A stretch of DNA of 64,000 nt, taken from assembly GCA_964035575.1 (NCBI GenBank), contig OZ037913.1, forward strand, positions 1,116,001 to 1,180,000, in the 5' to 3' direction. The notes under the pieces are model-generated. The model was not told where the DNA came from. It worked only from the letters and a program-made list of their open reading frames with translations, and did not search any database. The translations under genes were made by a program, and so were the position numbers. This stretch comes from Rhynchopus sp. YZ270_cl-10. Lineage: Eukaryota; Euglenozoa; Diplonemea; Diplonemida; Diplonemidae. Numbering within the stretch: the first letter of the stretch is position 1; each line of letters begins with the position of its first letter. Positions 11,457 to 22,400 of this stretch are shown in pieces.

Positions 11457-11669
11457 ATGCTGCGTATCACCAGAGCCGCTCTGAAGGTGTCCACCAAGGC
11501 ATCTCTGTCTCCTTCGGCATTGGACTGCATGCTTGAATGCAACCACATGGCCTTCCGTTCTGAGCCCAAAGTTGCAGAACCCGAGCGCGAACAGCAGAGA
11601 CACGAAGAAGACCTCGTTTCTCTCATGCAACGTGCCCTGAAGGACACCCATCAGCTCAGTGAATGCTGA
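11457..11669 (+). CDS. Small protein with mitochondrial-targeting-like N-terminus
   Basis: 70 aa from ATG 11457. The N-terminus (MLRITRAALKVSTKASLS) is free of acidic residues and has Arg/Lys spaced among hydrophobic and hydroxyl residues, like a mitochondrial presequence. The C-terminal half is charged (EPEREQQRHEED) and likely helical. Codon choice is GC-rich, unlike the surrounding spacer, which is the main reason to call it real. No family was recognised. It could be a soluble mitochondrial small protein or a first exon. Confidence 0.5.
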   Translation: MLRITRAALKVSTKASLSPSALDCMLECNHMAFRSEPKVAEPEREQQRHEEDLVSLMQRALKDTHQLSEC

Positions 11670-12096
11670 AAACTAAACCACGTTTTGAAAAAAAAGAGAG
11701 AGGAAAAAAAAAAATAAAATACAACAATTTTTAATTCACAGTGTCGCCCTAATGATGTGGAGTGGGGGGTGTGTCATTCCCCCCTATATCTTCCTCAGTT
11801 TCTTTTTTTTGGTGACGTGTACAGGGATATTTTTTTGCCAATTTTTTTTTCCATATTTTTTGTGTTCATGTAGTCACGTAAAATGATAATCATTCTGCCT
11901 CATTATAGGGTCACCGGATATGAGATATAATGATATAATGATATGACAAAACAGGGTGCAGGGTGGTTCCGTGCAATATCAGTCACGCAAGGAACCTGGC
12001 ATCTTGTGTGTCTCACGAAGAGCGTTATGTGTCTGAAGTTTTGAAGGAAAAATATGAGGCAAAAGCCGTCGGTTGGACATTTTTTGTTGGATCGAT

Positions 12097-13075
12097 TGGT
12101 GTGGCTGAAGGGGGGTGCTATTTTCTGCTATTTTCTGCTACTTTCTGCTATTTTCTGCTATTTTGGGGGTCTGGATTTTTTTTATTTTTTGGCCGTGGTT
12201 TGGGCTTTTGCTAAAGGGAGGAGAACTGAGGGACTCCTGACCCCAGCCAGTCCCCAAAACACCTACCAAAGATGCAGGACAACGTTTTTTTCGAGCAAAA
12301 AAGCGTAAAAAATAAGAGCAATTTTAGCACAAAAAAAATGTATTTTGTCCCGATATAGACCAGGTGCTGTACTGTGTACTGTGTACTGTGTACTGTGTAC
12401 TGTGTACTGTGTACTGTGTACTGTGTACTGTGTACTGTGTACTGTGTACTGTGTACTGTGTACTGTGTACTGTGTACTGTGTACTGTGTACTGTGTACTG
12501 TGTACTGTGTACTGTGTACTGTGTACTGTGTACTGTGTACTGTGTACTGTGTACTGTGTACTGTGTACTGTGTACTGTGTACTGTGTACTGTGTACTGTG
12601 TACTGTGTACTGTGTACTGTGTACTGTGTACTGTGTACTGTGTACTGTGTACTGTGTACTGTGTACTGTGTACTGTGTACTGTGTACTGTGTACTGTGTA
12701 CTGTGTACTGTGTACTGTGTACTGTGTACTGTGTACTGTGTACTGTGTACTGTGTACTGTGTACTGTGTACTGTGTACTGTGTACTGTGTACTGTGTACT
12801 GTGTACTGTGTACTGTGTACTGTGTACTGTGTACTGTGTACTGTGTACTGTGTACTGTGTACTGTGTACTGTGTACTGTGTACCTTATGATCCGTTTGTG
12901 GAGTGGGAGGGGGTTTCCGGGTTTGCGGGCTGGCCAAGTTGCCTTCCCTCGTCCATCATGAGCCACACCACCACCCATCCACCAAACCCAAAAAAAAACC
13001 CCCAAAGTGCTATTTTCTGCTATTTTCTGCGATTTTCTGCTATTTTCTGCTATTTTGGGGTCGTCAGCCACACCA
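12097..13075. mobile_element. TGGTGTGG TIR element carrying a satellite array
   Basis: The ends are TGGTGTGGCTGAAG and its complement CAGCCACACCA, flanked by a perfect 5-bp duplication TCGAT (12092-12096 and 13076-13080). Inside each end are several tandem TGCTATTTTC-like units, oddly in the same orientation at both ends. The centre is the 7-bp satellite. No transposase frame is present. The same ends are seen at 16115-16173 and 17517-23183, so this is a family. The superfamily is not recognised; 5-bp duplications are unusual among common TIR elements. Confidence 0.75.
12369..12883. repeat. 7-bp satellite (GTACTGT)n, about 74 copies
   Basis: An essentially perfect array of GTACTGT. Because 7 is not a multiple of 3 and the unit has no stop in any frame, it stays open in several frames on both strands as seven-residue peptide repeats. 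These are not genes. The unit contains the palindrome GTAC. The perfect homogeneity suggests recent expansion. Confidence 0.95.
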
Positions 13076-13207
13076 TCGATGCTTTTTTTTTTTAGGCACA
13101 ACGCCGTTCTGCACCCCAATAATACACAGATTTTTTGATGATCCTATTATACCTTCTATTCAGTAGAATAGTTAGTAGATGAAACTATTTTGATTTATTT
13201 TTTTTGT

Positions 13208-13250
13208 TGATGCGCTCGACGCATTCATCTCTGAAGCTTTTCTTTTCCAT
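13208..13250 (+). repeat. Hairpin repeat, ATGCG/CGCAT stem variant
   Basis: ATGCG and CGCAT pair around a CTCGA loop, then TTCATCT and a CTTTTCTTTT tail. The stem is fully replaced compared with the CTAAGC form, while the 3' tail is kept. Confidence 0.6.
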
Positions 13251-13418
13251 TTGTCTTACCCCTCTCCCTACCTGGTGTCTGTGAACCGATAAAAAAAAGG
13301 TATGTTGCTACAAAGCGCTCTGTAGGGGCTTATGGCAACGGTCTCTCAAGCACCCCTTTTGAAAAACCAGGTTTTTTTTACTTTTTTTTTTTTTTTTGTA
13401 GAAATCAACAAATTGCTG

Positions 13419-13484
13419 TTACCGAATTCGTACAAATTATCGACCGGGTTTACGGCCGAATTTTTTTTTTTACGAATGCGGTAA
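13419..13484. repeat. Tiny foldback element, TTACCG family, copy 1
   Basis: TTACCGAATTCGTA pairs with TACGAATGCGGTAA, with inner TCGACCG/CGGCCGA. A longer relative with the same ends lies at 62111-62225. Confidence 0.6.
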
Positions 13485-13707
13485 TATTGAATAATGAAAA
13501 AAGGAATGTTGTGACTGCGCCACATCTCATACTGCCAATCACCTATCTGTGAGGAAAGGGGAGCATTTCACCAACCACTATTCGAGGTTTTTATATCGAA
13601 GTCTCGATATAAAAAAAAAAAAAAAATGCACACAAACCCTAAACAACGAAGCACGGAAGTGTGTCAGCTGGCTGAATTGATGTGGTCTTATTCTCGAGTA
13701 TCCTTTT

Positions 13708-13762
13708 TAAGGTGACTAAGCAACGAGAGACTTAGGATCATCTTATAAAATTTTCTTTTTTT
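13708..13762 (+). repeat. Hairpin repeat (CTAAG stem)
   Basis: AAGGTGACTAAG, loop CAACGAGAGA, then CTTAGGATCATCTTATAAA and a TTTTCTTTTT tail. It is a close relative of the 1821 and 41064 copies. Confidence 0.75.
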
Positions 13763-15349
13763 AGATCCCCAGAACCCCCTCTCCCCCTTCCCCACCCTAT
13801 TCTTCAACTTGACCGAACGAAAACCATGAGAAAAGAATTTTCATGGAAAATCAAACACATTACCCCAGACGCTCACGGCTATTTTTTGGTTTTACCCTAT
13901 GGTCCTGTCTCTTTTTAAGACTTTTTTTTCATTTTGATCCAAACTTTTCGAACTTTTTTTCAAAAAGTTCAAAGTTACTTTTTTAATTCAAGCAAAGTGA
14001 AGCCCATCCTTCGGGTGTTCCTCCACTCAAATAATTTTTGCAATGCAGAAAAAATAGGCCTTTTTCAAAAAAGCTCAAAATTTAGTTTTTGCGCGCTTTT
14101 TTTGTGTTTCTCTCAGAGACACAAAAAGGTGCACACAAGAGAGACATATTTTGTCGTACACGAGAATGATTTTTTGTTCTTTTTTTTTTGGGAGTACATA
14201 ACCCTTTAGTGCGTACTGTTTGTACTGTTGTGCAAAATAGGTATAGGAAAATGAGTCTTATAAGCATGAGTTTCTTTTTTGAAATTTTCCTTCAGAGCGT
14301 GTAATACGCACTTCAAGGATACTGCACACAACGCAGCCAGAGCGATAAAGGGCGTACCCTGGCATCTAACAATGGCTGGTGTTGACAATACTGATAAAAG
14401 TTGCAAAGCAATGAACAAACGGTATTGACAAAAATAAATTGTTTGTCACAACACATGTCATGCTGGAAACACACAACCATCAGTTCACAACAACAGCCAG
14501 CGCCTCCCCCCCCGGTTTTCCACAACGCGCACCATGTGGCAGCTATACCCACATATGGTTCCCCGCAGCCCCATTAACCCTTACCCCTCCCTCCATCTAC
14601 TCCCACAGTTATTATTTTTTTTTTGCGAATCAAGAAAAGGTAGAAAAATAGCCTGGGTATTTCCATTTGTCGGATTTCAAGGCGCTTCATAAAACCCTAT
14701 TAAAAGATGTTATAGAAATTTACAGTTTTTGGTGTGATTCAGGTACGGACAACCCACGGAAGAACCACGGAGAACTGTTTCGGGCTATATTAATATTTTC
14801 GGAGCACCTTCGGGAGAACCACGGGGGAACCACGGAGAATCCGTTTGGGTGATCACACCAGTTTTTTTTTTTTAAATTCGCGAAGAGTTGTCCTACTGGG
14901 GGTTTCCGACAACCTCCAACAGAATGGACATCGATCTGAGCAATCTAAGTTTTTTTTTCTTTTTCATAGAGTGCGTGAGAAGAATTCATCGTCGCGGTGT
15001 ATCGTTTTTGTTACCGCATTTTTCGAGCAATTCTGACACACTGCGTGATAGTGCGTAGATGCAGAAAAAGGAGGAGGGGGGGTACAATGTAACAATGGTA
15101 CACCCCTTGAATGCGTATTGTTTGCTAAAATAGTTTACTTAAGAATGTTATGAACGTCTTTTTGTCCGCTGATAAAGCAAAAGTAGACGCCCTGTGCTGT
15201 CTGTCAGGAGGCTTTTTTTTTGGCTTCTTTGCGTAATAAAATACCCTTCTCTCCCATTCTGGATGGGGACAATGTCATTATGATTGTGTTCCTGCCTACA
15301 GCCTTCCTTTTTGCATATCTCTGCGGGGTTCGATAACCCGTGGAGAACC

Positions 15350-15415
15350 AGCCTGCGTCCGCCGATGCACGGTGAGGCGTTTGCACTTCCAACTTCTCTT
15401 TTTTTTTCCCACAAT
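15350..15415 (+). repeat. Interspersed repeat, CTGCGTCC family
   Basis: GCCTGCGTCCGCCGATG then GGTGAGGCGTTTGCACTTCC and a CTTCTCTTTT tail. About 25 bases upstream is GGGGTTCGATAACCC, partly B-box-like; the 62700 copy has a similar GGGGTTCGATAG upstream. Confidence 0.6.
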
Positions 15416-15464
15416 AAATCCAACGATCAACACAAGGTTTCATTAAGTGAGTTTTATGTGGAGT

Positions 15465-15528
15465 GTCGGGTGCCTGCGTCCCCAGAGGCGTTTTGCACTG
15501 TGAACTTCACTTTTCTTTTTATTAGCGA
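15465..15528 (+). repeat. Interspersed repeat, CTGCGTCC family, second copy
   Basis: GTGCCTGCGTCCCCAGAGGC followed by GTTTTGCACTGTGAACTTCA and CTTTTCTTTT. It lies in direct orientation just downstream of the 15350 copy. Confidence 0.65.
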
Positions 15529-15661
15529 CCGACTGACGGAGGAACTCCGTTCACCCCATAGACGCCTGTAAAGTATAGTGGAACGCATCCTCCGGGTGCT
15601 TAAGTACTCATTCAAGCTTTCAAAATAAAATGGAAAAGGAAAAGGAAAAAGATAAGGGGGT

Positions 15662-15722
15662 TATAGTGGAGTTCATCCTCGGGTGGCTACACTAATACAA
15701 CCAAGTTTTCAAGAAATTGTTT
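15662..15722 (+). repeat. Interspersed repeat, TAGTGGAG family, copy 2
   Basis: TATAGTGGAGTTCATCCTCG followed by GGTGGCTACACTAATACAAC. It matches the copies at 535 and 51177, with changes on the 5' side. Confidence 0.7.
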
Positions 15723-16114
15723 GGCACCGTTTTACGCTCCCCCACACATTTTTCTTTATAAATAGATGCGTGCCCACTCTCTTCCCCAACGGGCTGCTCA
15801 TCTTGCTCAAAGAAATACCACCCCCTTCCCTTCCCCCTTTTTCATTTTTTTTTTTATACCTCTCTCTTCCTCTCTCCCCTGAGTCATAAAAAAGTATTTC
15901 TAAGTGAAAATATCAAATAAAAACGGAACTCTTTTGGTTTTTTACTTTTCTCTCTACAGTTTTTAGTACTTATGTATTCTGGGAAGCATACCACCAGTGT
16001 AACAATGTTGCGGTTTTTTTTTTTGTGACATACACAGACGTGCTTACGGGATGTAAAAGATCATGTTAACGTAAGAAAGGCCACTGTCCACGTTGTCTTC
16101 ACATCAAGCCTCTT

Positions 16115-16173
16115 TGGTGTGGCTTAAAGGGGGGTGCTATACAGTGCTATTGTGGGGGTCGTCAGCCACACCA
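16115..16173. mobile_element. Minimal 59-bp copy of the TGGTGTGG TIR element
   Basis: TGGTGTGGCTTAAAG at the left and GTCAGCCACACCA at the right, with a single TGCTAT-type unit on each side and almost no interior. The flanks CTCTT and CTTTC do not form a clean duplication. It lies about 95 bases upstream of the kinase start codon. Confidence 0.6.
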
Positions 16174-16266
16174 CTTTCTCTCTCTCTCTATCAAAGCTAC
16201 CCAGCAACACAAATACACAATAAAAACGAGAGACCTGTTTTTCACTTTCAAATGATGTAGAGAGCC

Positions 16267-16425
16267 ATGGACCCCCAGGAAGGCGCGACTATGGCGGAGG
16301 AGCGGTACCGCTCTGGGCCGCCGCAGGAGGAGGGGTATGTGATGAAGTGGCTCGACGACGGGGGTGAGGTGAACGCGTACAACGATGCGTACGAGGGGCA
16401 GCACTATGCTGGGGAGGCGCCGGTA

Positions 16426-16460
<35 letters not shown>

Positions 16461-19400
16461 ACCCACACCCGAAAGCGTCCATCGCAGCCGAAAACAGCCT
16501 TCTGAAACCCCAAAGCCCAGAGCCCCCGAACCCGTCGACCCCAAAAAGGCGACCCTAGAAGAAGGCACCCTCATCAAAACCCGCTGGACAATCTCCACCA
16601 AGATCGGCCAAGGCGCCTTTGGTGAGACGTATATAGGGTGCAGTGTTGTTGACCCGACGTCGACAGTTGCTATAAAGGTATGGTTCAGGATTTTTTGGCT
16701 ATTTTTGGATGTGGGGAAAAAAGCGGGTTTTTGAAAAACCACACCAACCACCAACCAGGTCGAACGTCCGAACGGCTCTGCCAAACGCGACGTTCTCAAA
16801 ACGGAGGTCATCGCGCTGAAGAAGCTGCAATGCGACAGTGTCGTGAAGTACCTCAGCAGCGGACGCGACGAAGGGCTTGGGATCAACTTTCTTGTAATGG
16901 AGCGGCTGGGGTGCGACCTGGCAGAGTTAAAAAAGCGCACAGGGAAACCAGTGTATGCACACACCTCTCCACCCTTCACTAAAAACGCCACAGTCGCCAA
17001 CCCCCACAGAGCGACCCTTCAAGGTCCTTCTGGCACCAGAAATTACCTCAAATGGGTGTATTTTTATTCGCCTTCCACTTTACTCCCAAATGCATGCATT
17101 CAGGAGATATGACCATGTGACCCATCTATCAACTACCACAGATTCGAACTAGCCACCACAGTGCGTGTAGGACTGCAGATGCTGACCTCCATTCAAGCTG
17201 TGCACGAACAGCACTACCTCCACAGGGACATCAAGCCCAGCAACTTTGTCATTGGCCGTGAGGACACGAGCCGCGTCTACCTCATCGACTTTGGCCTCGC
17301 ACGACGGTACCGTTCAAACGACGGCACCGTGCGTCCTGCACGCAACCCTGCAGGCTTCCGCGGCACAGCACGGTACGCAAGCATACAATCCCACAAACAG
17401 CAGGAGCTTGGCAGACGCGACGACCTGTGGTGCCTCTTCTACCTCCTCGTCGAGTTCCGCCTGGAAACCGGCCTGCCGTGGAGAAAACACAAGGTATACC
17501 TTTCTCTGAGTACTGATGGTGTGGCTGAAGGGGTGTGCTATTTTTGTGCCACTTTCTGCTATTTTTATGCCATACTGTGGGTGTTATAACGTTATCTATA
17601 ACGTTAATAACGTTATTAAAAGTGTTATTTTTGTTATTTTTTTTCCTATCTACTTCTAAGGGCCAGGAGTGGTTCGGAACGTGCCCAAAACCCCCCCAAA
17701 AATTTTTTTGGGGGGGTTACAACAAAAAAAATGCCCCAAAAACATGTTTTTTTCATATTTTAAAAAAATTCCAACAAAAAAAGTGTTATTGGAGTGTTAT
17801 TTGAGTGTTATTTTCAACATTTTTTTTCACAAAAATGCCAAAAATGCCAGATTTTGCCAACAAAAATACCAAAAATGGCCGAAAGTTACATATATTTTTT
17901 TTTTTTTTTTTGAATTTTTTTTGTATTCTGTAACCTCTCTCTATTTTACGGCAGGTGTGACCGGTTGAGGTGATACTTCCGGACTGAGGAAGGGCATTCT
18001 TTTACTTTTTTTTTCTGTGTGTTTGTTGCATATTTTTACCTCCTACACACCAAAAATCCACCAAAAATGTGTCCCGAGAAAAAATGAGTCCCAAAAATAG
18101 CCACTCTCAAAAAAGTTCCTATTTAAAAATTCTTCCAAAACATAACTTACAATTAGTAGTTTTCATTGACGCGCAATTATTGACGAGCACAAAATCCTGT
18201 TACAGGCGTGCAATGTGTAACCGCTAAAGACGCCCCCCTAAAGCGATGGTGGTAGGTGAAGGGGAGGGAGGAGAGGAAAAGTGCAAGGGGGGTCTGGAGG
18301 ACCCCGGGAGAGCTTGGTCGACGTACCCGCGTAATGCAGGATACATAAAGACGCGTTCCTCCGTCCCAGATGGGTCATCGCTTGCACTTCTTCATTGAAC
18401 CAACGACCTCCGTTGTTTTGGTCATACCCCGGTTCGCTGATTTTGAGACCAAATATTTTCCCCAGCAATTTTTCCACACAAAAAATTGGGAATTTTTTAT
18501 TTTTGCTGCCTGATATGTTGTGCAGGTCTGGAGTGGAAGCGTGTAATTACAAATACTTAATTACACAGTTTCCACTCATTTTCCACAGAAAAATCCCAGA
18601 CCTAGACCCATCACAAGAGCTTGCCAAGAGCTTGTAATAATCTACAAAACTCTAATAATACTCCAATAAATCACTCATAATTGATTTTAGTTTTGTTTTA
18701 CACCACCCCCATAGACCACCCTAATTATTATGAAACTCTTAGTCAGTCACTGCTATAGCCATTTAACCCAGGGAGCATAGCTAGTGCAAGAAATTCGACT
18801 TTGGAAACCTTCTGGAAAGTCTGTCCTCTGCTCGCGGAGGACTAGGCACAAGAAAATATTGCGTTCCCCCAGAAACCAGTTTTTGTCACAGTAATTTTTG
18901 CCCAGGGCATGCTCTTGAAGCATGGCGGCTTGGTGTGAGAAGGGGCAGTGTATTGTTTTGTTCGATTTCAACGGTTGTTAGAACGAGTCAAGTGGATGCT
19001 TATCTAAACACTGACTTTAGTACAGACCCGAGAGATCACACATGACTTTGAGGAAAGAACAAAGCAATGCATCTGTACCCGCACGCCAGGTTGTAGTTAC
19101 TTCAGGATTTTCTTAAGTTTGCATGAAAGAGAAGGGGGCGAAACCTTTGTATACGTCTACGACGAAGGTAGTAGCCTAATGACAACCATGTGGTGGCTGT
19201 AATTCACATCCCTTAGAATTACCAGAATTCAGCCTTTGTTGAAGTAACGTGCATACTTGTATGTGCGTGTCACGCTTCTCCACCCTTAAATGGGTGCACC
19301 GCTCGGTGAGCAGTGGTAACCCTTCTCGACTAGTGCAAACTTAAGAATTTTCTGCTGGAACTTACCAAAATCGATTTTCTTTCACCCCAAACACCCGCAA

Positions 19401-22400
19401 CACCCCACCTGCTACTTCGGTAGCCTGTGTTGTTGGGAGTTGGTTCTCATGTTGATCCCCAGTGTCTTGCACTGCTTCTTCTGAGCCCAACGCTGTTTGG
19501 CCTGTCGACGTAATAAATACGAAGACAGGGGGGCGGTGCCAACAATTTTCCAATGATGTAACGTTTATCTGATTGATTTATCGGTTGATATACCTTGGCA
19601 ATGCTTGTGTGCTACTTCATGCACACCCAAGCAAGGTATATTGAACGGTACTTTCAAGCGATACTTCGTTATGTCATTGGGGGTTATTTTTGTTATTGCG
19701 TTATGGTACCCAGGTGCCCAGGCACAGGCACCCAGGTCCAGGTGCCCACGTACCCAGGTACCCAGATACCCAGGTACACCGGCACTGTGTACTGGGTACC
19801 TGGGTACCTGGGTGCCCGGGTGCCCGGGTGCCTGGGTACCATTACGCAATAACAAAAATAACAGTTATAACGGTGTTATAACGTTATCGATAACGTTATA
19901 ACACTTTATTCCGGTTTACAAAGTAGTAGTCCCCAAGCACAGGCCAAAATGCAGTGAAATAAGAAGAACTTTGTGTGTTAAAAGTCACCTTATTTCACGG
20001 CAATTTATGTGTAAATTGCATGGGGCGTGAAAAAAAGTCACCTTATTTCACGGCGCACCTGTATGAGGATTCCTGTACGGTGGGTGGATTTCAGGTGGGG
20101 AGGGTGGGGATCTGAGAGAGCATCTCCCACTCGAGCTTGTAAGAGGCGAAGCTCTTGTAGTTGCTTAGTCCGCTCTCGTATGCCTCCTGCATCTTCGCCT
20201 TAAGCGTTGTCCTCGGCATTTGTTGTTGTTCTTTTTTTCTTTTGATTAGCTCCTGTAACAGGTGATACGTGTGGTGTGGGTGGTATTTATTTTTCCTGAT
20301 CTCCCATCTCACTGTTTTTTAGCCTGTGCTTGGGGACTACCCCTACTTTGTAAACCGGAATAAAATTACGTATTGTTTGTCATAAGGAATCCGTTTTTTC
20401 ACGCTACAGGTGCGCTCGTTACCTGCTGCACATAATTCACCTCGCTTCGCTCGGTAAATTATTTTTCCGTATTTACCTCGCTTCGCTCGGTAAATACTAT
20501 TACATGGTCCCCTCGCTTCGCTCGGGAACCATTTCTGCAGCAGGTAACTCGCACGACCTGTAGCGTGAAAAAAAGTATTCCTTATTTCATACCAATAAGG
20601 GTAGCACAATTAAAAACCTTGTTTAGTGTCCCACCGCTCCCCAAAAATCTGTTCGCACGCACGCAAAAAAAAAATAACTAGTCAAAAAAAAATAATTTTT
20701 CCCTCACCTATTTTGCCCTCTTTTCAGGCTATTTCCTATCTCTGGGGCGTTTTGTTGCATTTCTGAGCCAATCCCGGCTTGTGGTGGGGTGAATACGGAA
20801 AAATGGACAAAATTTTAGTGACTTAAATTTTCGCAAAATATGAACCCATACTCGTAAACAAGGGTCATTTTCAGGAAAATTCGGAAAATTCCGACATTTG
20901 GAAGCAATTTTTTCCCCTGAAAAAACAGTGGGTTTTCAGCCCGAAAACATACCGCGATTGGGATTTCCGGAATCCGTCCGCACTGTGGTGGGGTCACTTT
21001 GCCGAAATGGCCAAATTCTTGGTTTTGGTCAAAATCCATGTAGGGTAAAGAGGGCCAAGGTAAATCCCACAACCAGATTTTCTCTCCCTGATCCTGACGT
21101 CTTGAAACATGAAAATGCGCGAAAACACCGGCATTTGCATTTTCGGAATCCGTCCGTTCTGTGGTGGGGTCAATTTGCCGAAATGGACAAGTTCTTGGTT
21201 TTGGTCAAAACCCGTCAGTGTAAGGTAAAGGGGGCAAGTGTTTGCCTGTAGAAACTGGTAGGGAACAGGCAGCGCCGCAGGCGCACGGTACCCAACTTTT
21301 TTTATTCTTGTACCTTTTCTCCACTTTCTTTTGATTGCACGAGCCGATTGCTCTCCACGGTGGGGTCACATGTGTGTCCAAAAACACTCTAAGGTACTAT
21401 TATTCTGAAATATGAGATTCAATGGTTTCTTAAGGAAATCTTCATAACGTGAGATCTCTGAAAATCCTCGAAAACGAACCCCGCCGGAGGCGGATTTTTT
21501 TTATACACGTGTGCGCAAAAATGCTTATTTCTTGCTTATTTCGCACATTTGGGAGCACGGGACCCCAACATTTTTTTTTTTTTCTGGTCACTTTTTCCCA
21601 GACAGAAGTGCCCTACCTACCTTCCCCCTTAGGGCCCTCCGAGACTTCGTCCGTCCTGACTTCAACCTACCAACCATAAAAATTATTTTTTTTGTAGTTG
21701 TGTCCAGGGCTGTTCCTTATTCTCGCTTTTTCCCCCAAAAATCGCTGGTTTTATTCTCGTTTTTTTCCTTTTTTTAAAAACCCCGCAGAGGCAGGTTTTT
21801 CCTGCATTTTTGCAGGATTTGAGCCAGTCCCGTTCAGTGGTGGGGGATATACGGAAAAATGGACAAAATTTTAGTGACTTAAATTTTCACAAAATGTGAA
21901 CCCATACTCGTAAACAAGTCATTTTCAGTCTGAAAACCCAGCTTCAGATGAAATTGTGGTGTTTTTGACTGGGAAGGTAGCGCCGCAGGCGCACGGTACC
22001 CAACTTTTTTCTTTTTCCTTTTTCCTTTTTCTCTGCTTTCTTTTGATTGCGCGAGCCGATTGCTCTCCACGGTGGGGTCACATTTGTGTGCAAAAACACT
22101 CTAAAGTACCCGCACTATGAACTATGAGGTTCTCTGGTTTAGTCCGGTCTGCGAAAGAAAAACACCACAAAAATATCCAAAAATCCCGGGACAAAGAACC
22201 GACCTTAGCGCAAAGCCTGCCGGAGGCAGCTTCTTATTATACATGGTCAAAACTCGGTCCCCAACCCAGCTCAAGTTGAGGGCCTCCGGCGGAATATGAG
22301 AATTCCTCGGTTATCCAACTGCGGAGTTCGGCACTTCATTGACATTTGCACCAAGCACGCGTGGTGCACGATTTATCAGTAACCTCAGTACATTTACAAA

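Larger units (their letters stand above)
11670..16266. other. Repeat-bearing spacer before the kinase gene
   Basis: No host gene is supported. It contains the satellite-bearing TIR element (12097-13075), foldback repeats, hairpin repeats and several short interspersed repeats. An imperfect repeat of GAACCACGGAGAA-like units lies at about 14760-14845. A short palindrome, TATTCAGTAGAATA, in the context ATACCTTCTATTC, occurs both near 11195 and near 13148. Confidence 0.5.

Noticed and set aside
12369-12883. CRISPR-like array
   Set aside because: The unit is 7 bp with no spacers, and the window is eukaryotic; it is a satellite.
12211-13119. Long open frames of 180-300 codons on both strands
   Set aside because: They are products of the 7-bp satellite, which has no stop in several frames; peptides are pure seven-residue repeats.
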